Below, piece by piece: positions 51,165 to 60,042 of a stretch of DNA of 64,000 bases. This stretch comes from an uncultured Eubacteriales bacterium (GTDB taxonomy: Bacteria; Bacillota; Clostridia; Christensenellales; Aristaeellaceae). The notes under the pieces were generated by a model, which saw only the letters and a list, made by a program, of their open reading frames with translations, did no database searches and was not told the origin of the DNA. Every line of letters starts with the position of its first letter. Within the stretch, counting starts at the first letter, position 1. The stretch spans positions 169,458-233,457 of the forward strand of contig CACZHW010000001.1 in assembly GCA_902781095.1 (NCBI GenBank). The letters are read 5' to 3'. Both the position numbers and the translations under genes were made by a program.

Positions 51165-51830
51165 TTACTGGAAATCCAGCTCATCAAAAGGCTTGTGCTG
51201 CTTGTCGTAATCGTCCCGGTCGTCAAACTGTGTTCTCGCCTTTCCGGACAGGCCGCAGCCCGGATCGTCAAAGCGGACCAGAACGGAAATCCCCATAAAG
51301 TCGTTGGTAAACGGAATCTCGACGCCGTAGTCCCGCATCTTCCTCACCGGATAGTAATCTCCGCCGACAAAAATGCCTGCCGTCGCAAAGACCGTATCGT
51401 TCTCCGCGTAGGCAAAATAGGATCTTCCCTTGGCGTATTCCCAATCGTACCGCTCGGCATACCGCTTCGTCCATTTCCAGTACATTCCGTACTCCTTGGA
51501 CCAGATGCTGGGATACGGCAGGACGATTCTGAGGTTACCGTGGTGCGTCACGGGTTTTCCGTCGTCGTCCACCATACGCAGTTGCCATACCTTTTCATTC
51601 AGGCTGAAGCGCTGGTAGGCGTACTCCAGGTGCAGTCCTTCCACATGGCTCTTCTCGATGCTGACTGCATACGGTGCAAACTTCCGGCTCTCGCTGCGGA
51701 TCGTGTCCTTGTAGCCATACACCGGTGCCCGGCCCCACGGCGTCTCCGACGCCAGCGCGCTGGCGGACAGGATCAAAAGCAGAATCAAAAGCCCCGAAAG
51801 GCGCTTGACGGTTCTTCTCAATGGCAACAT
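51165..51830 (-). CDS. Secreted protein of unknown family
   Basis: 221 residues with a signal peptide (RRTVKRLSGLLILLLILSA, cleavage after ASALA), then an aromatic-rich beta-type domain: HLEYAYQRFSLNEKVWQLRM, YGMYWKWTKRYAERYDWEYA, GIFVGGDYYPVRKM. No catalytic motif recognised. Probably extracellular or wall-associated. The start follows GAGGAG. No signs of truncation. Confidence 0.75.
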   Translation of the reverse strand: MLPLRRTVKRLSGLLILLLILSASALASETPWGRAPVYGYKDTIRSESRKFAPYAVSIEKSHVEGLHLEYAYQRFSLNEKVWQLRMVDDDGKPVTHHGNLRIVLPYPSIWSKEYGMYWKWTKRYAERYDWEYAKGRSYFAYAENDTVFATAGIFVGGDYYPVRKMRDYGVEIPFTNDFMGISVLVRFDDPGCGLSGKARTQFDDRDDYDKQHKPFDELDFQ

Positions 51831-51992
51831 CTCCTCTTATACATTCTATTGTATCGCAGGATTGTTGCCCTTTTGTTTCCAAACTTTTATTTGTCCCGAA
51901 TGCGGATAAACAATTCCTTTTATTTTTCCGGCGTATGCAACCATAAACGCAGGGCAGCCACCGTTGTGACTGCCCTGTATTTTGCTTGTCCG

Positions 51993-53894
51993 TCAATCGC
52001 CCGGCGTGTCGCCGTTCGCGTTGACCGCGTTGCCGGAATAGATGAGCTTCAGCGTGTCCGGCCCGGCCGCGCCGTCCACCTTGAGGCCGTTTGCCCGCTG
52101 GAAGGCCTTCGTCGCGTCCACCGTCAGCTGGTTGAAGGTCGCCGTCACGCCCTTCTTCGCGAGATACCCGAGCTCCTGCAGCCGCTGCTGGTACCGCAGC
52201 ACATCTTCTCCTTCACTCTGCCACTGCAGCACGATATTGGTCCTCGGCGCGGCCGTCGTCACAGCCGCAGCCGGCTCTGCCTCAGGCTCCTCGACCGTTC
52301 GGCTGCGGCCGAAGCGGTCCTCGTAGGCGACAGCGTCGTTGCCGAAGAGGATGGCCAGCGTCCCGGGCCCGGCGATGCCGTCCGCCGTGAGGCCGTTCGC
52401 CTCCTGGAAGAGTTTCACCGCCCTGTCCGTTCCGGAGCCGAACTGCCCGTCCGAAGCGGAGAGGTAGCCCAGCTGCACCAGCCGCTCCTGCAGCACGGTG
52501 ACCCCCGCGCCCTTGTCCCCTTTACGCATGGTGGAAAGCGACTCAGCCGCAGGCAGCTCCTCCGTCTCCACCGCGGCCGGGCTTCCCGCGGGGATTGCGC
52601 GGCTGCTGTTCATCTGGGACTGCGTGCCCTTTCCGGCAATTCCGTCCGCCGCCAGCCCGTTTGCGCGCTGGAAGGCCCGCACCGCGTCCGTCGTCTCGCT
52701 GCCGTAGCGCCCGTCGATCCGCCCCGTGTAATACCCGAGCTCGAACAGGCGCGCCTGGAGCACGTAGACGTTTTCGCCGCTGTCCCCCTCGTGCAGCGTC
52801 GCCGTCTTCGAGGGGGCAGGGGTCGGGGTCGCCGCGGAAGCCCTGCTGTTGCCGTTCAGCCTGCGCCAGGTCGCCGCGTTGGTGGTGCCGACCGCCGTCA
52901 GGTTGTTGTTCTTCTGATAGGCCATCAGGGCGTCCCGCGTCTCCGCGCCGAACACGCCGTCCGCCACGCCGTCCAGATAGCGCAGGCTGATCAGCCGCTC
53001 CTGCAGAGCGTAAACGTCGTTGCCAGTCATGCCGATGGACAACACCCGGTTCTCGTCCGGATCGGCCGTGCTCACCGGCGAGGTGCTGTACTTCGCCGTC
53101 GCGGCGTACAGCTTCTTCTGCGTCTGCTCGCCGGCCTGCCCGTCGGCGCTGAGGCCGTTGGCGCGCTGGAAGGCGCGCACTGCGTCCACGGTGGTGGAAC
53201 CGTAGAGGCCGTCCACGCCGCCCGCGTAATAGCCCAGCTCCATCAGCCGCGCCTGCAGGCGCCGCACCTCGATGCCGATGGTGCCCTGCTTGAGCAGAAG
53301 GTAGGTCTCGCTCCCCGAATCCGCGCTGATGAGGTTGGCCTGCGCCTGGGAGGAGTACAGCAGATCCTGCGTCTCCCGTCCGGCGATGCCGTCCGTCGTG
53401 AGCCCGTTCTTCTCTTGGAAGGCGCGCACCGCCTCCTGGACCTCGGTGGAGTACTTCCCGTCGATCTCCCCGTCGTAATACCGCAGCGCGGAAAGCTGCC
53501 GCTGCAGATCCGCCACGTCCTCACCGGTGAGGCCCAGGCGGAGCACCGGATAGCCCGCGTTGTAGTCCTGCGTGGAGGTCTGCCAGCTCTCCTGCCCCGG
53601 TGCGGCTGTCGCGATCGTCCGCGGCGTCGTGGTGGGCAGCGTGCCCGCGCTCCAGTCCTCCCAGTCCTCCTGCCGGTTCTGCTGCCACTCGTCCGGCGTT
53701 TCGGTCGGCCCGGGCACCGGCGAAGGGGTCGGCTCCGCCGTCGGCAGCGAGGAGACCGTCCCGAAGGGCACCGTCCCGTCGCTGAGGGTCAGCGGCTCCA
53801 GAGACGGATCGGGCTGCACGAAGCACCCCGTAAGCAGCACGCCAAGCGCCGACAGCATCAGCGCAAGCACCGCCCTCTTCTGTCCAATCGTCAT
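51993..53894 (-). CDS. Lipoprotein with six peptidoglycan-binding repeats
   Basis: 633 residues. The lipobox signal ends LLTGC (Cys about residue 24), then an acidic/Pro-rich linker, then six PG_binding_1 domains each ending in the pattern AVRAFQ.ANGL..DG.AG..T (for example VRAFQRANGLSADGQAGEQT). No hydrolase, LysM or amidase domain is present, so it should bind wall without cutting it, perhaps anchoring the membrane to peptidoglycan. The ATG at 53894 follows AAAGGAGG; a GTG/ATG at 53915 overlaps the YjjG gene. Downstream of yjjG and the mreB-like gene. Confidence 0.9.
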   Translation of the reverse strand: MTIGQKRAVLALMLSALGVLLTGCFVQPDPSLEPLTLSDGTVPFGTVSSLPTAEPTPSPVPGPTETPDEWQQNRQEDWEDWSAGTLPTTTPRTIATAAPGQESWQTSTQDYNAGYPVLRLGLTGEDVADLQRQLSALRYYDGEIDGKYSTEVQEAVRAFQEKNGLTTDGIAGRETQDLLYSSQAQANLISADSGSETYLLLKQGTIGIEVRRLQARLMELGYYAGGVDGLYGSTTVDAVRAFQRANGLSADGQAGEQTQKKLYAATAKYSTSPVSTADPDENRVLSIGMTGNDVYALQERLISLRYLDGVADGVFGAETRDALMAYQKNNNLTAVGTTNAATWRRLNGNSRASAATPTPAPSKTATLHEGDSGENVYVLQARLFELGYYTGRIDGRYGSETTDAVRAFQRANGLAADGIAGKGTQSQMNSSRAIPAGSPAAVETEELPAAESLSTMRKGDKGAGVTVLQERLVQLGYLSASDGQFGSGTDRAVKLFQEANGLTADGIAGPGTLAILFGNDAVAYEDRFGRSRTVEEPEAEPAAAVTTAAPRTNIVLQWQSEGEDVLRYQQRLQELGYLAKKGVTATFNQLTVDATKAFQRANGLKVDGAAGPDTLKLIYSGNAVNANGDTPGD

Positions 53895-53911
53895 GCCGCT
53901 CCTCCTTTCAG

Positions 53912-54595
53912 TCACAAGAGGTCATCGACCTCGTCGAGGCTCCTGATCTCATAGCGGACGCTCAACCCTGAATCGTTCGTCTTCCCCCGCGGGTTGTACC
54001 AGCAGGCGTCCACGCCCGCGTTGGCCGCCGCCGCGATGTCGCTGCTGAGGGAGTCGCCCAGCATCAGCACGCGCCGCGGGTCCGTCACGCCCGCACGCTC
54101 CATAGCCAGGCGGATCATCCGCGGATCCGGCTTCGCCGCGCCGACTTCCTGGCTGATGAGCAGCTCCTTCTCCATCCAGGGGAAGGGGCTCGCCGCAAAG
54201 CGCCCGTGCTGCACGGCGGCCACGCCGTTGGTGACGATGATGACACGCACGCGCCTGCGCCAGCGTTCCAGCGCCTCTGCCGCGCCGGGCAGCGCCCACC
54301 CCTGCCGGGAGAGCGCTTTCTCATAGGCCGCGGTAAGCGCCGCCGGGTCTTCCCCTCTCCCCATTTCGGAAAGCAGTTCGGCAAACCGGCGGACGCGCAG
54401 CTCCGGCTGCGTCAGCCTGCCCTGCTCGAAGAGCTTCCAGCAGGCGAGGTTGATTTCGCTGTACCGCCGGCAGTCCTCCGCCCCGGCGGGGATGCCCAGC
54501 GCGCCGCAGGCCTCGAAAAAGGCCGTCTCTTCCGCCTTTTTAAAGTCCAGCAGGGTCTCGTCCGCGTCGCAGCACAGCAGGTCGTAGCGGCTCAC
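53912..54595 (-). CDS. HAD hydrolase, YjjG-type nucleotidase
   Basis: 227 residues. HAD motif I is CDADETLLDFKKAE, motif II VIIVTNGVAAVQHGR, motif III/IV KPDPRMIRLAME and LMLGDSLSSDIAAA. The FKKAEE and SEINLACWKLFEQG cap text is typical of YjjG-type noncanonical pyrimidine nucleotidases, which dephosphorylate damaged dNMPs/UMP analogues. It lies 10 bases after the mreB-like gene and overlaps the following lipoprotein's leader. Confidence 0.9.
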   Translation of the reverse strand: MSRYDLLCCDADETLLDFKKAEETAFFEACGALGIPAGAEDCRRYSEINLACWKLFEQGRLTQPELRVRRFAELLSEMGRGEDPAALTAAYEKALSRQGWALPGAAEALERWRRRVRVIIVTNGVAAVQHGRFAASPFPWMEKELLISQEVGAAKPDPRMIRLAMERAGVTDPRRVLMLGDSLSSDIAAAANAGVDACWYNPRGKTNDSGLSVRYEIRSLDEVDDLL

Positions 54596-54605
54596 GTCGT
54601 CCTCC

Positions 54606-55631
54606 TCAGCCCTCGCCGCGCGAGCGGTCGGAGTACAGGTCGATCAGGTCGTAGCGGTCCGGATCCTCCAGCAGGTTTTCAAGCCCGTGCGCCGTGCACA
54701 GTTCCGGCTCGTCCGCCAGCGTCGTTTCGATGTTCAGCTGCTCGGTGATCAGCTTGTCCAGCCCGTAGAGCTTGGCGCCGCCGCCGCTCAGCGTGATGCC
54801 GGCGTCGAAGATGTCGCTGGCCAGCTCCGGCGGCGTGCGCTCCAGCGTGCGCCGCAGCGCGATCATCAGCTCGCGCATCGCCTCGTCCAGCGCCTCGCCC
54901 ATCTCCCTGGACTGCACGCTGACGCTGCGCGGCAGCCCGCTTACCAGGCTCCTGCCGTACGCTTCCGCCGTGAGGTTCAGGTTCTGGACGCCCGCGGAGC
55001 CGATGTCGATTTTCAGCTGCTCCGCCGTCTTCTCGCCGATCAGCAGGTTGTTCTTCTTGCGCATGTAATCCACGATGGCCTCGTCAAACCGGTCTCCGCC
55101 GGTCTGCAGGATATCCCAGACGATCTGGTGCCCCAGGGAGAAGACCGATACGTTGGTCCGGCTGCCGCCGATGTCGACGTTCATGCGCCCGTACTGCTGT
55201 CCCACGTCCACGCCGCCGCCGATGGCGCTGGCAACGCTCTCGTCCACCAGGCGCACCTCTCTGGCCCCCGCCTCCAGCACGATGTCGGAGAGGGTCTGGC
55301 GCTCCGTCGGCGCCAGTGCGCCGGGCATGACCAGAAGGACCCGCGGGCGGAATCCCCGCCTGCCGGTCACCTGCCGCATGAAGTGGCGCAGCATGTCGCT
55401 CACCAGGTCAAAGCTGTGGATCCAGCCCTCCCGGAAGGGGCGCTCCACGATGATGTTGCGGGGCGTTCTCCCCGCCATGCGCGCGGCTTCCTCGCCGATG
55501 GCCAGCACCTGGCGGGACAGCCGCTCGTAGGCGATACAGCAGGGCTCGCTCAGCACGATGCCCTTTTTGCGCATGACGATGGTCAGCATGGACGTGCCCA
55601 GGTCGAGGCCGAGATCATCCGCACCGAACAT
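54606..55631 (-). CDS. Divergent MreB-family actin homologue
   Basis: 341 residues, the MreB length. Phosphate-1 loop DLGLDLGTSMLTIVM, connect-1 GAREVRLVDESVASAIGGG, adenosine motif DAGITLSGGGAKLYGLDKL. The phosphate-2 loop reads VDIGGSRTNVSVFSLG where canonical MreB has VDIGGGTTEVAVISLG, so the Gly-Thr-Thr-Glu is changed to Ser-Arg-Thr-Asn and the catalytic Glu is missing. It may bind but not hydrolyse ATP normally. The ATG at 55631 follows AAGGAGGG. No mreC/mreD beside it. Confidence 0.88.
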   Translation of the reverse strand: MFGADDLGLDLGTSMLTIVMRKKGIVLSEPCCIAYERLSRQVLAIGEEAARMAGRTPRNIIVERPFREGWIHSFDLVSDMLRHFMRQVTGRRGFRPRVLLVMPGALAPTERQTLSDIVLEAGAREVRLVDESVASAIGGGVDVGQQYGRMNVDIGGSRTNVSVFSLGHQIVWDILQTGGDRFDEAIVDYMRKKNNLLIGEKTAEQLKIDIGSAGVQNLNLTAEAYGRSLVSGLPRSVSVQSREMGEALDEAMRELMIALRRTLERTPPELASDIFDAGITLSGGGAKLYGLDKLITEQLNIETTLADEPELCTAHGLENLLEDPDRYDLIDLYSDRSRGEG

Positions 55632-55681
55632 GGCAAGCCCTCCTTTCATCCAGGTTGTGTCCTGTATCCTTCCCGGCTCCT

Positions 55682-56518
55682 TTATTCACCGAAGAAGGAA
55701 AGCGCCTTCTCCTCTTCGCCCTCGTACAGCGCCGCCTCCAGCGTCAGGCCGCAGGCCGGCGCGGTCACGCCCAGCTGCAGGCGGTCCCCCGTTTCCAGCG
55801 CGCGCAGGATGCCCTCCTGCGTCCGTTTCCCGGTGCCGATCTCGCAGAGCGTTCCCGCCGCAATCCGGACCATGTTGTAGAGGAAGCCGTCTCCCAGCAT
55901 CAGCAGTTCCACCGTGTCCCCCCTGCGCCTGACCTGCGCGCGGTACACGGTCCTCACCGTACTCCGCGCGACGGAGCCGCTCGCCGCGAAGGCCGCGAAG
56001 TCGTGCACCCCCTCCAGCAGCCGGGCCGCCCGGTCCATCGCCCCCTCATCCATGGGCACGGGGACGTGCGCCGTATACTGTCTGCCGATCGCGCACGCGT
56101 GGCGCGCATTCCAGAACCGGTAACTGTACACCTTGCCGCAGGCGGAGTAGCGCGCGTGAAACCCCGCGGGCGCGGGCGCCGAGCCGCGGATGCGCACGTC
56201 GTCCGGCAGGACGGAATTGAGCGCAAAGGCCATCTTCTCCGCCGGGATGCGCGCGGTGCTGTCGAAATGCGCGACGAGCCCGCGGGCGTGTACGCCCGCG
56301 TCCGTCCGGCTGCTGCCGATGACGGCAGTCTCCTCCCCCGTCAGGCGCAGAAGCGCCTCCTCCAGCGTCTGCTGGACGCTCGGGCCGTTGAGCTGCCGCT
56401 GCCAGCCGCAGTAGGCGGTGCCGTCAAACTCCACCGTCAGGCGGAAGCGCCGCTTCCCCTCCGGCGGATAATCCGCCGGCACCGGCCGGTGTTTCGGCAA
56501 AAGACGCAGCTCAGCCAA
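55682..56518 (-). CDS. truA: tRNA pseudouridine synthase A
   Basis: 278 residues; isomerises U38-40 in tRNA anticodon stems. Catalytic Asp is in GSSRTDAGVHARG; CGWQRQLNGPSVQQTLEEAL and FLYNMVRIAAGTL are further signatures. About 22 extra N-terminal residues precede the fold. It overlaps ecfT by 8 bases, as is common in Firmicutes ecf-truA clusters. Confidence 0.96.
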   Translation of the reverse strand: MAELRLLPKHRPVPADYPPEGKRRFRLTVEFDGTAYCGWQRQLNGPSVQQTLEEALLRLTGEETAVIGSSRTDAGVHARGLVAHFDSTARIPAEKMAFALNSVLPDDVRIRGSAPAPAGFHARYSACGKVYSYRFWNARHACAIGRQYTAHVPVPMDEGAMDRAARLLEGVHDFAAFAASGSVARSTVRTVYRAQVRRRGDTVELLMLGDGFLYNMVRIAAGTLCEIGTGKRTQEGILRALETGDRLQLGVTAPACGLTLEAALYEGEEEKALSFFGE

Positions 56519-57317
56519 GGAGCATCCCCTCCGCGATGATCAGCACGAAAAACGCCACCATGCACAGCAGCGCGTAAAGGTCCAGCCGGGTGTAGCGCAG
56601 CTCCCGAAGCCGCGTGCGGTGTTCGCCCCCGCGGTAGCAGCGCGCCTCCATCGCCATCGCAAGGTCGTTGGCCCTGCGGAAGGAGGAGACGAACAGCGGC
56701 ACCAGCAGCGGGATCATCGCACGCGCCCGGGCCAGCAGGTTGCCCGACTCGAAGTCGGCGCCCCTGGCCATCTGCGCCTTCTGGATCTTGTCGGCCTCCT
56801 CCAGCAGCGTAGGGATAAAGCGCAGCGCGATCGTCATCATCATCGCCAGCTCGTGCGCCGGGAAACCGAAGCACGCGAGCGGGTGCATCAGGTGCTCCAG
56901 TGCGTCGGTCAGCTGCACGGGGCTCGTGGTCAGCGTCAGCACGGAGGTGCCCATGACGAGGAACACGAGGCGCAGCGAGAAGTAGACGGCGTTTTCGAGC
57001 CCTTCCCGCGTCAGCCGGAAGAAGGCGATCGACAGCAGCGTCGTCGTGCCCTGCGAGAAGAGCACGTTCAGGATAAACGTGAACAGCAGGATGAACCGCA
57101 GCGGCTTCAGCCCGCGCAGCAGATAGGAAAAGCGGATCCCCGAAACGCGCACGACGATCCACAGAAAACCGAGCGCCAGCAGGTAGCCGGGCAGGTTGCT
57201 GATGAGGAAGACCCCGACGATGTACGCGATGGTCAGCAGCAGCTTGCTGCGCGGATCCATGCGGTGCACGGGGGAGTTGCCGGGGTAGTACTGGCCCAGC
57301 GTGATGTCACCCAGCAT
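56511..57317 (-). CDS. ecfT: ECF transporter transmembrane component
   Basis: 268 residues with four to six membrane helices and the two cytoplasmic Ala-Arg-Gly coupling motifs: the first in [13 protein letters not shown], the second in [15 protein letters not shown] (ARG partly changed to ARC). It joins the A1/A2 ATPases to interchangeable vitamin-binding S components, none of which is in the window. Overlaps ecfA2 by 11 bases. Confidence 0.95.
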   Translation of the reverse strand: MLGDITLGQYYPGNSPVHRMDPRSKLLLTIAYIVGVFLISNLPGYLLALGFLWIVVRVSGIRFSYLLRGLKPLRFILLFTFILNVLFSQGTTTLLSIAFFRLTREGLENAVYFSLRLVFLVMGTSVLTLTTSPVQLTDALEHLMHPLACFGFPAHELAMMMTIALRFIPTLLEEADKIQKAQMARGADFESGNLLARARAMIPLLVPLFVSSFRRANDLAMAMEARCYRGGEHRTRLRELRYTRLDLYALLCMVAFFVLIIAEGMLLG

Positions 57318-58176
57318 TCTGCTGCCCCCCTCCCACAGCCGAGAGGACCGCCTGCGCGACCTCGTCCGGCAGATACGCGCCTTCCGGCACGGGTATGCCG
57401 CGCGCGCGCAGCGCCTCGGCCAGTTCCACCGCCTGGGGCACGTCCAGCCCCATCGCGCGCAATGCCTCTCCCTTGGAGAAGATTTCGCGCGGCGTCCCGT
57501 CCATCGCGATACGGCCGTGCTCCATCACGATGACGCGCTCCGCCAGGTTCGCCACGTCGTCCATGGAATGGCTGACCATCACGATGGTCGTTCCGCTCTC
57601 CTCGTGCAGCCTGCGGATGAGGCCCAGGATTTCCTCCCGTCCCCGGGGATCCAGGCCGGCGCAGGGTTCGTCCAGCACCAGCACCTTCGGCTCCATCGCC
57701 AGCACGCCGGCGATGGCGACACGGCGCATCTGCCCGCCGGAAAGCTCGAAGACGGAGCGCTGCGCCAGCTCCTCGTAGGAGAGCGCGACCTTTTGCATCG
57801 CCTCGCGCACGCGCCGGCCGATTTCCTCCTGCGGCAGGCCCAGGTTCTTCGGCCCGAAAGCGATGTCCTTCTCCACCGTCTCTTCAAACAGCTGGTTTTC
57901 CGGATACTGAAAGACGAGGCCGACGTGGAAGCGCACCGCCCGCCTGTCCGTCCCTTTGTCGGCGAGGTCCTGCCCGTCCACGAGGACGCGCCCGGAGGTC
58001 GGCGCAAGCAGGCCGTTGAGATGCTGGACGAGCGTGGATTTTCCGCTGCCCGTATGGCCGATGAGCGCCACAAACTCGCCGTCTTCAATGGTGAGGTTCA
58101 CGTCGTCCAGCGCTTTTGTCTCGTACGGGCTCCCCGCCATGTAGACGTAGTTTACCCCTTCTGCTGCAATCGGCAT
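57307..58176 (-). CDS. ecfA2: ECF transporter ATPase A2
   Basis: 289 residues. Walker [19 protein letters not shown]-loop [17 protein letters not shown] signature [15 protein letters not shown], Walker [15 protein letters not shown]-loop VSHSMDD. The [11 protein letters not shown] form is typical of EcfA2. The ATG at 58176 lies inside the 3' end of ecfA1 (25-base overlap). Confidence 0.95.
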   Translation of the reverse strand: MPIAAEGVNYVYMAGSPYETKALDDVNLTIEDGEFVALIGHTGSGKSTLVQHLNGLLAPTSGRVLVDGQDLADKGTDRRAVRFHVGLVFQYPENQLFEETVEKDIAFGPKNLGLPQEEIGRRVREAMQKVALSYEELAQRSVFELSGGQMRRVAIAGVLAMEPKVLVLDEPCAGLDPRGREEILGLIRRLHEESGTTIVMVSHSMDDVANLAERVIVMEHGRIAMDGTPREIFSKGEALRAMGLDVPQAVELAEALRARGIPVPEGAYLPDEVAQAVLSAVGGGQQNAG

Positions 58177-59006
58177 ACTTCCTCCACCATCTCGTCCACG
58201 GTCAGCACGTCGGCACGGACCGCAAGCCCGGCGCTGCGGAGCGTCTGGGCCATCGCCGTCATGGGCGGCACGTCCAGGCCGAGCGCGCGCACCTCGTCGA
58301 TCTTTGAGAAGACCTGGCGCGGTGTTCCCGACATCGCGATTTTTCCGTCGTCCATCACGTAGATCATGTCCGCCTGCGCCGCTTCGACCATGTAATGCGT
58401 AATCAGCACGATGCTGATGCCCTCCTCCTGATTGAGGCGGCGCACCGTGGAGAGCACCTCCTGCCGGCCGCTGGGATCCAGCATGGCCGTCGACTCGTCC
58501 AGGATGATGACGGAGGGGCGCATCGCCATGACGCCCGCGATGGCGACCCGCTGCTTCTGTCCGCCGGAGAGCATGTGGGGAGCCTTTTTCGCCTTGTCTT
58601 TTATGCCAACGGCGGCGAGCGCCTCGTCCACGCGCACGCGGATTTCCTGCGGGGGCACGCCGTTGTTCTCCAGGCCGAAGGCCACGTCCTCCTCCACCAC
58701 GGTCGCCACGATCTGATTGTCCGGGTTCTGGAAGACCATGCCCGCGTGCTGGCGGATGTCGAAGACGAGGTCGTCGTCCTTCGTGTCCATCCCGCACACC
58801 CACACCGTCCCCTCCGTGGGGACGTACAGCGCGTTGAACAGCTTCGCCAGCGTGGATTTGCCGCTGCCGTTGTGCCCGAGGATGCATACGAATTCCCCGG
58901 CACGCACGTGCAGCGCCACGTTTGAAACGGCGTCCCGCTCCGCCTCCGGATACCGGTAGGAAAGGCCGTCCGTGATGATCCTGCTTTCCGCTTGCTGATT
59001 GACCAA
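58152..59006 (-). CDS. ecfA1: ECF transporter ATPase A1
   Basis: 284 residues. Walker [20 protein letters not shown]-loop [18 protein letters not shown] (typical of EcfA1), signature [15 protein letters not shown], Walker [15 protein letters not shown] place the start at TTG 59006 because CGGAGG lies 8 bases upstream and the product then begins (M)[20 protein letters not shown], as normal for the family. An in-frame ATG at 59048 lacks a clear site and would add 14 atypical residues. Confidence 0.93.
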   Translation of the reverse strand: MVNQQAESRIITDGLSYRYPEAERDAVSNVALHVRAGEFVCILGHNGSGKSTLAKLFNALYVPTEGTVWVCGMDTKDDDLVFDIRQHAGMVFQNPDNQIVATVVEEDVAFGLENNGVPPQEIRVRVDEALAAVGIKDKAKKAPHMLSGGQKQRVAIAGVMAMRPSVIILDESTAMLDPSGRQEVLSTVRRLNQEEGISIVLITHYMVEAAQADMIYVMDDGKIAMSGTPRQVFSKIDEVRALGLDVPPMTAMAQTLRSAGLAVRADVLTVDEMVEEVCRLQQKG

Positions 59007-59081
59007 TTGATATTCCTCCGGGTTCAAGCAGCGGCGCCCGAGGTTCATCGCCTTCAGGCGCCGCAGGGCTGATCGCTGGGA

Positions 59082-60029
59082 TCAGCGGTTAAAATTGACA
59101 ACTTCCTCTTCGGGCGGGGTGGTCTCTTCCATCTGCTGCACGTAGAGCACCGGCCCCGGGCCCTTGTATTCCCGGCGCTCCTCGGCGCGCACCAGCGCCG
59201 TCACCGTCTGCCACGATTTCTCTTTGGGCAGCGGGGCGCCGTTCTCCGTCTTCGCGATGAAGCCCACGAAGCGCACGTCCTCCGCGCAGCAGACCATCGC
59301 CATGCGCCCGGGGACGAATTCGTCCTTGCCGATGTTGCGCCCGCGGTAGATCTGCCCCTTGAAGCGCACGGTCTTTCCGTCGTAGGCCTCCGGGTTTTCG
59401 GAGGCGTCCAGGTAGAAGATGCCGAACCACGGATCCTGAATCTCGATGACCGGCGCCTCCATGTCGTAGGGCGGCGGCATGCCCGCGCCGTAGTCCTCGC
59501 TCGTGCCGTCCTCGTTTTCGAAGTACAGCGCGCCCTGCGGGTTCATGCTGCGCACGTTGCGGTCGCGGATCAGCTGGCGCGTCTTGTCCGTCGCGCGGTT
59601 GAAGATCACCATGTCGGCATCCGTGATGTGCTGGAGCATGCGCTGTCCCATGTTGGCCGCATACAGCTCGAAGGTCTGGGCGTTCACCGTCGTGATGATC
59701 TGGTAGACCTGCAGCACCTTGGGCGTCCGTCCGAGGGCCGCGTCCAGGTCCCACATGCCGTTCATCTCCACGATGACGCGGTCCGGATGATGCTTGCGCA
59801 CGAAAGCGCGCAGCGTCGTCTCGTTGTACTCGTCCTCGTCTTCAATGCACTCCACCACACTGTGCGTCTTCTCCAGCATCGCGGGCTCATACTCCTCGAT
59901 GCCTTCCTCGCACTGGACGATCAGGGTGTGTTCGTTCTGGGTGAAGCTGGGGTCCTGCAGGATCCCGGCGATAAAGCTCGTCTTGCCGCTCTCCAGAAAG
60001 CCGGCAAAGAGGTAGACAGGAATAGCCAT
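59082..60029 (-). CDS. CobW-like GTPase with DUF1980-like C-terminus
   Basis: 315 residues. The N-terminal P-loop GTPase has Walker [18 protein letters not shown] and [12 protein letters not shown] (Walker B region). It lacks the CxCC metal motif of its neighbour. The C-terminal third, [20 protein letters not shown] then [17 protein letters not shown], looks like the DUF1980 (YcgQ/TIGR03943) domain normally found on a separate membrane protein paired with a YcgR-like permease. The two domains joined in one polypeptide suggest a zinc- or metal-trafficking role. Starts 13 bases after the His-rich CobW gene. Confidence 0.82.
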   Translation of the reverse strand: MAIPVYLFAGFLESGKTSFIAGILQDPSFTQNEHTLIVQCEEGIEEYEPAMLEKTHSVVECIEDEDEYNETTLRAFVRKHHPDRVIVEMNGMWDLDAALGRTPKVLQVYQIITTVNAQTFELYAANMGQRMLQHITDADMVIFNRATDKTRQLIRDRNVRSMNPQGALYFENEDGTSEDYGAGMPPPYDMEAPVIEIQDPWFGIFYLDASENPEAYDGKTVRFKGQIYRGRNIGKDEFVPGRMAMVCCAEDVRFVGFIAKTENGAPLPKEKSWQTVTALVRAEERREYKGPGPVLYVQQMEETTPPEEEVVNFNR

Positions 60030-60042
60030 GGTTTCCTCCGAT

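Noticed and set aside
57307..58887. 526-residue ATPase spanning both ecfA genes
   Set aside because: Only the part after 58176 reads as EcfA2; the upstream portion is a shadow of ecfA1 in another frame.
59007..59081. Hairpin GCTGATC/GATCAGC before ecfA1 as a terminator or riboswitch
   Set aside because: Seven-base stem without a T-tract and no conserved riboswitch core; too little to call.
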